The notes beneath the pieces were generated by a model. That model was given only the letters and a program-made list of their open reading frames with translations. It did no database searches and was not told the DNA's origin. Made by a program: the position numbers and the translations under genes. 64,000 bases of DNA from Erythroxylum novogranatense (lineage: Eukaryota; Streptophyta; Magnoliopsida; Malpighiales; Erythroxylaceae), in the NCBI GenBank assembly GCA_029891385.1, contig CM057226.1:13075225-13139224 (forward strand), given 5' to 3'. This document shows, piece after piece, positions 59,706 through 64,000 of this stretch. Positions within the stretch are counted from its first letter, which is position 1; every line of letters begins with the position of its first letter.

Positions 59706-60261
59706 TCTGGATTTTGTAATCTAACCTATTCCTTTGACACTTTCGTCAAGGCTACTGGCAAAGTTTCCTATTGTTTTAGAGATGTTAAAACTTCATAGGA
59801 AATTTTAACCTCTAAGCCATCGAACTTAGAGGATTGATAAGCTAATAGATCTTATCGAGTGCCTTTAGAAATCTAAGATATTTTGATTAAGTCTCTTAAT
59901 GCATGCATAATACGTGACTACTGAAATGCATGGGGCCGTGTAAGTGTCATGAGGCTTAGAGAATTATTGACAATAAAGACTTGGTCTAAGTTGGTTGGAT
60001 CATGTCACAAGCTTGCTCGAAAATAGGTCATAGAGTTATTTTTATTTCAATAATTTCAACTACTTGGTTGCAATTAGCTACAAGGATTAGATCTATGGAT
60101 TAGGAGAAGTTATTTTCCTTTTTATTTAAAATCTTGCAAAGTGATAATAAAGGGGTCGGATTCCAATTAAAATATTGTGGTTCATTCTCATCTTAAGTAG
60201 AATCCTATTTCGTTACAAAAGCCTTGTTTGCTTTGATTGGGACATATCATTGTTATCAACG
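59706..60261. other. Spacer before the gag remnant
   Basis: Probably LTR or leader sequence of the gypsy element whose gag follows, but no LTR partner or PBS was recognised. No gene. Confidence 0.4.
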
Positions 60262-60953
60262 ATGACAACCAACAAGGGGAGGATTGAAAACCTAGAAGCG
60301 GGGCTTGGAGGGCTCTAGGATAACTTCAGTGCATTATTGATAAGTTACATCAGTTGAAAAATTCGATTAGCAAGATGGATAAGCATTGCTTTTAAAGCAA
60401 GAGCCATCCTCCAACGATCGTAATGGAAGTTTTTTCATTGGGCTTTCTCGTAACATAAGAAAGGAATCTTGAGAAATTACTGAAGGATGGCGGCCAGCTC
60501 TTTGAATTTCAATGATTGCAAAGGTTTAATCGAGTAGTCAGTTCTTTGAATTTCAACGATTGCAATGGTTTAACCAAGTAGCCAGTTCTTTGAATATCAA
60601 TGCACCTTAGAAACACAAGAGTCATTAGCTTCTTTTCATCTTGAGGGATAAGCAAACCAATGGTGGCAATGGTTATGCTGGGCTTACAAGGAAGAAGGGA
60701 AGGAAGTGACATGGGAATTTTTTTTTTGAAGAGCTATGAGCTCGTTTTGGTCCAACTGATTGTGAAGATTTTGATAAAGCTTTTTCCAAGGTAAAGCATA
60801 TTGGCTCCTTACATGATCACTAGAAGGAGTTTGAAAGAATCGAGTATAAGGATGGACTCAAAAGGCTTTGGTAGGAACATTTACGGGAGGCCTTAAGGTA
60901 GAGAGAGCGGATACCATTTAAATGTTCAAACTGAAAACAATGAAGGAAACTAT

Positions 60954-61334
60954 TATGTTGTGTTTGGTTTCTGTTCCTGTTAGTGGAGATAATAGATGAG
61001 ACAGAAAAATTCTGTCTCCATGATACGTTTGATTGCTGTCCCTAAATTTTTGTTCAACATTTTCGGTGGATTGGGACAAGCTTTTTTGTCCCTCCCAAAA
61101 AGGAAGGATAGGGACGCTTGTCCCTGTCTCTACAACAACCAACCACGTCTATGTTATTATTAGTTATAACATATTCATGTTTTGTTATAACTATTATAAT
61201 TATCAATATTATTATAATTAATTTGTTATTATCATTATTATTATTATTATTATTATTATTAGTATTATAACATTTTATTTATTTATTTATTATTATGAAT
61301 ATTATTATTATTAATTTTGTATTAATTATTGTTC

Positions 61335-61366
<32 letters not shown>

Positions 61367-61398
61367 GTCATACATTTTGTATTTTTATTATCAATTTC

Positions 61399-61493
<95 letters not shown>

Positions 61494-61616
61494 GTCCTAA
61501 GAATAGGTATTTGTTATCATTATTACAATTATTATTATAATTAATTTTGTATTAATTATTGTTCTTATTATTATTATTATTATTTTCATACATTTTGTAT
61601 TTTTATTATCAATTTC

Positions 61617-61711
<95 letters not shown>

Positions 61712-61871
61712 GTCCTAAGAATAGGTATTTATTATCATTATTATTATTATAATTAATTTTGAATAATAATTATTGTTATTAATAATAATATTATTATTGT
61801 TATCACACATTTTTATTATCAATTATAAATCTCTTCTTTTCTTCTTATTATCATTATTATTATTGTTATTG

Positions 61872-61935
<64 letters not shown>

Positions 61936-62330
61936 GCTAGGTTATTATTATTGTTATTATTAAATATTTATTATTGTTATTATTAATATTATTATTATTG
62001 TTATCATACATTTTTTATTATTATAATAAATATCTTCTTCTTCTTCTTCTTATTATTATTATTGTTATTAGTAGTTGTACATGTATTATTATTATTATTA
62101 AGCATCATTTTGTATTTATTATTATTATTACTATTATTATTATTATTTTGTATTTATTATAATTCAAATTTATTATTATTATTATTCGTTCTGTCCACTG
62201 CAACTAAACACATTCCATCCTCGAGACGGAAATAGTTATTTCTATTTTGTCCACCACAACCAAACACCTCACTGTCTCTAATTTTTGTTTCATTCCGTCC
62301 TGTTCCTTTCGTCTCCTGATACTAGAGACA
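60954..62330. mobile_element. About 1.38-kb insertion in gag, rich in (TTA)n
   Basis: The insertion is defined by the interrupted gag frame. The flanks GAAACTAT (60,946-60,953) and GCAACTAT (62,331-62,338) match at 7 of 8 positions, a possible 8-bp target duplication as in hAT elements. The ends are non-coding and repeat short inverted words (CTGTCTC/GAGACAG, GTTTGGTT/AACCAAAC). Nearly 1 kb of the middle is microsatellite. The termini are not clean TIRs, so the class is uncertain. Confidence 0.6.
61200..62190. repeat. (TTA)n microsatellite island with an internal tandem duplication
   Basis: Long uninterrupted TTA runs are separated by short unique words. A unit of about 210-235 bp occurs twice in tandem, at about 61,308-61,541 and 61,542-61,755. 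Each contains TTTTGTATTAATTATTG, TTTTGTATTTTTATTATC, a long TTA tract, and GTCCTAAGAATAGGTATTT. Both tracts are among the longest simple repeats in the window. Confidence 0.93.
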
Positions 62331-62640
62331 GCAACTATACGCAACGTTAGTCTTGCACGAATGAGAGACAATCAAGTGAGTCGGCAACATAAATTGACTC
62401 GGCCATTCAATCATCCAAGGGTTGACTCTCCTTCTCAAACAAAACTCAAAGTTGCATCTCCAATGAAACGATTCACCTCAGACGAAATGCAAAAGAGGAG
62501 GGTGCAAGGACTTCACTTTAATTGTGAGAAAAACTTACACTAGGCCGTAGGTGTTGTGGTCTTAAATTTTGTTGTTAGAGGGCAACACTGATCATTCAGA
62601 TGATGAGGAACCTTAACCTAAAATATCTGAGTAAGTTTTA

Positions 62641-64000
62641 TATATAATAAAACTCTTAATACTGTAAGTATACAAATCGTATCTTGTAATATCAAAAGGT
62701 ATTGTTCCCACGAGGACTACAGACACTTAAATAACTTGAATAAGAACTTTGTCTAAGGTTGTTGGACCCCGATTTTTTAGTAGAATTTAGAATTATAAAA
62801 TGAGCATAAATATGTTTTTTTGTATATGTATTATGTAATAGATGTATTTATACTTTAAGGAAATTTATGAGAAAAGAATTATTGGGTTTTGATAATTTTG
62901 ATAATTGTGGAGATTTGTATGGTTTATAAAAGTTAAAGTAAATGAGTTAATTGAAAATTAAGTTGAAAATCAAGAAATAAAGAGAAAAAGTGTGAGAATT
63001 TAAAGAATTAAGAAAGTTTGACTTTTGGGGATGAATAGTGATAGAAAGTTTGACTCGAAAGTTGATTTTTTGATTTAGGCAAAATTTGAGAAAATGATCT
63101 TCATGAAACTTGTAGCTTCTGTTGAGAGCTTTCTGTCACCATAAAGTTTGATATTTTTCGATATCGGGAGTGAAAGTTATGATCGTTCAAAGCAAAAGTT
63201 ATGACCAAAATACGTTCAGATGTTCCTAATCCAAGACTACACACGAATCCGAACTTCAATTTAGAAATTGAAAGTCTTAGGGGATAAATTAAAATTCAAT
63301 TCCTTCTTATTATTTGTATCCCCATGTCTCAATTTTATTTTGCCTCAAGAATCAAGTCAATCGGATCTCCACAGATCCCGAATTTCGCAAAAGACTGAAT
63401 CATGTTCAAAAACTTTATCCAACTCACTTTGATTAAATTAATCATTCTTAATTTAATCTCATAAAAATACTAATTTCTCCCTGAGAATGTAGATAATTGT
63501 CTTAGGAATCCAACGCTTCGAAAACCAAGTCAATCGGATGTCGGACGGAGAAATTATAAGCGAAAAATTGCAAAAGGGTCGGATTAAAAACAAAAGAACA
63601 GAACTTCAATTATTTGTATAAAATCGATTTTTTACAAAAATCATAACTCTTGATCCCGAACTCCAAATTTGATAAATTTGGCATCAAAAGGAAGCTCTAC
63701 AACTTTCATGAAGGATAGAAAAAATCAAATTTTCCTTTAAAGGAATCAAAAATCCACTCAAAGTTTCTGTCCTAATCATCTCTTCCTAAACAACTTCCAA
63801 ATTTTAGTCGATCATAACTCCTAACCCCAATATCAAAAAATTGCATACTTTATGGCGATAAAAAGCTGGGAATATAAGCTACAACTTTCATGTAGATCAT
63901 TTTTTCCAATTTAGACCCCATCAATCCGGCGATTTGCCTCAAAGCACAGCATACACAATCTTACACTTAGAGCATTTTCAAAACCAAAACAAAAATACAC
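62641..64000. other. Unclassified repeat-like sequence to the window end
   Basis: From about 62,640 the gag context stops. The phrase GTATACAAATCGTATCTTG with GTTCCCACGAGGACT after it (about 62,665-62,720) is a word combination I know from dispersed plant repeats, but I cannot place its class. Positions 63,000-64,000 show diverged internal echoes (AAGTCAATCGGATCTCC at about 63,355 and AAGTCAATCGGATGTCG at about 63,525), which suggest tandemly evolved repeat DNA. No coding frame is seen. Confidence 0.4.

Larger units (their letters stand above)
60262..62640 (+). pseudogene. Ty3/gypsy gag, decayed and split by an insertion
   Basis: The first part (60,262-60,953) begins MTTNKGRIENLEAGLGGL and, with stops and frame changes, contains the Retrotrans_gag core: ESLASFHLEG, ANQWWQWL, GKEVTWEFFFEEL, ARFGPTDCEDFDKAFSKVKH and the KEFERI block. 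The frame stops making sense at KET and resumes after 62,331 with IRNVSLARMRDNQVSRQHKL, VASPMKRFTSDEMQKRR, VQGLHFNCEK and DHSDDEEP, the gag C-terminus with a degraded zinc knuckle (first Cys now His). The gap between is the insertion at 60,954-62,330. Pol is not present downstream. The fragment at 58.6-59.2 kb is in the opposite orientation. Confidence 0.85.

Noticed and set aside
61295..61756. Long Tyr-, Ile- or Leu-repeat frames in the TTA region
   Set aside because: Translations of a trinucleotide microsatellite, not genes.

Overview
The window is nuclear DNA of a flowering plant, most likely a eudicot. The evidence is spliced genes with GT..AG introns, plant-only families (PORR, NF-YB, C2-domain ABA-related), very AT-rich intergenic DNA, and plant retroelements including a Cassandra TRIM that carries 5S rRNA-like sequence. 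I cannot name the species from the sequence.

Layout. 1-5.7 kb: the edge of a probable copia LTR, then a complete but internally deleted Ty3/gypsy element on the minus strand (1822-5697, two 934-bp LTRs, TSD CTAAG). 6.2-7.4 kb: an intronless PORR-domain organellar RNA-splicing gene (+). 9.6-10.2 kb: an intronless NF-YB2-like gene (-). 10.8-17 kb: a PPR-gene fragment inside inverted repeats, a 42-bp minisatellite, a decayed Ty1/copia gag and MITE-like elements. 18.1-20.6 kb: a three-exon TRM10 tRNA m1G9 methyltransferase gene (-). 21-39 kb: a retroelement island built from four long LTR-like units with TG..CA ends. Three have perfect 5-bp TSDs and one has a 4/5 TSD. I read them as solo LTRs. 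The last one hosts a 5'-truncated LINE (17-bp TSD) and a three-LTR Cassandra array (TSD TTATA). 41.4-54.5 kb: a 33-exon PDS5 cohesin-cofactor gene (+), reconstructed to 1,642 codons without a frame break. 56.6-57.7 kb: a three-exon C2-domain CAR-type gene (+) with an intron in its 5' UTR. 58.5-64 kb: gypsy RNase H debris (-), a SINE with poly(A) and TSD, a gypsy gag (+) split by a roughly 1.4-kb insertion rich in (TTA)n, and unclassified repeats.

The intact genes are unrelated housekeeping or regulatory genes: organellar RNA splicing, CCAAT-box transcription, tRNA modification, cohesion and membrane/ABA signalling. Their order NF-YB2 - TRM10 - PDS5 - C2 matches what I recall of Arabidopsis chromosome 5 (about At5g47640 to At5g47710). 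TRM10 and PDS5 are head to head, and here the retroelement island has pushed their start codons 20.8 kb apart.

The most unusual material is in the long LTRs. Three unrelated-looking LTRs each carry repeated perfect palindromes containing CpG at a similar internal position, with a different palindrome in each. All four share a hairpin-containing motif near the 3' end. The Cassandra array is mosaic in its LTR ends. Exon boundaries, LTR ends and identity counts were worked out by eye.
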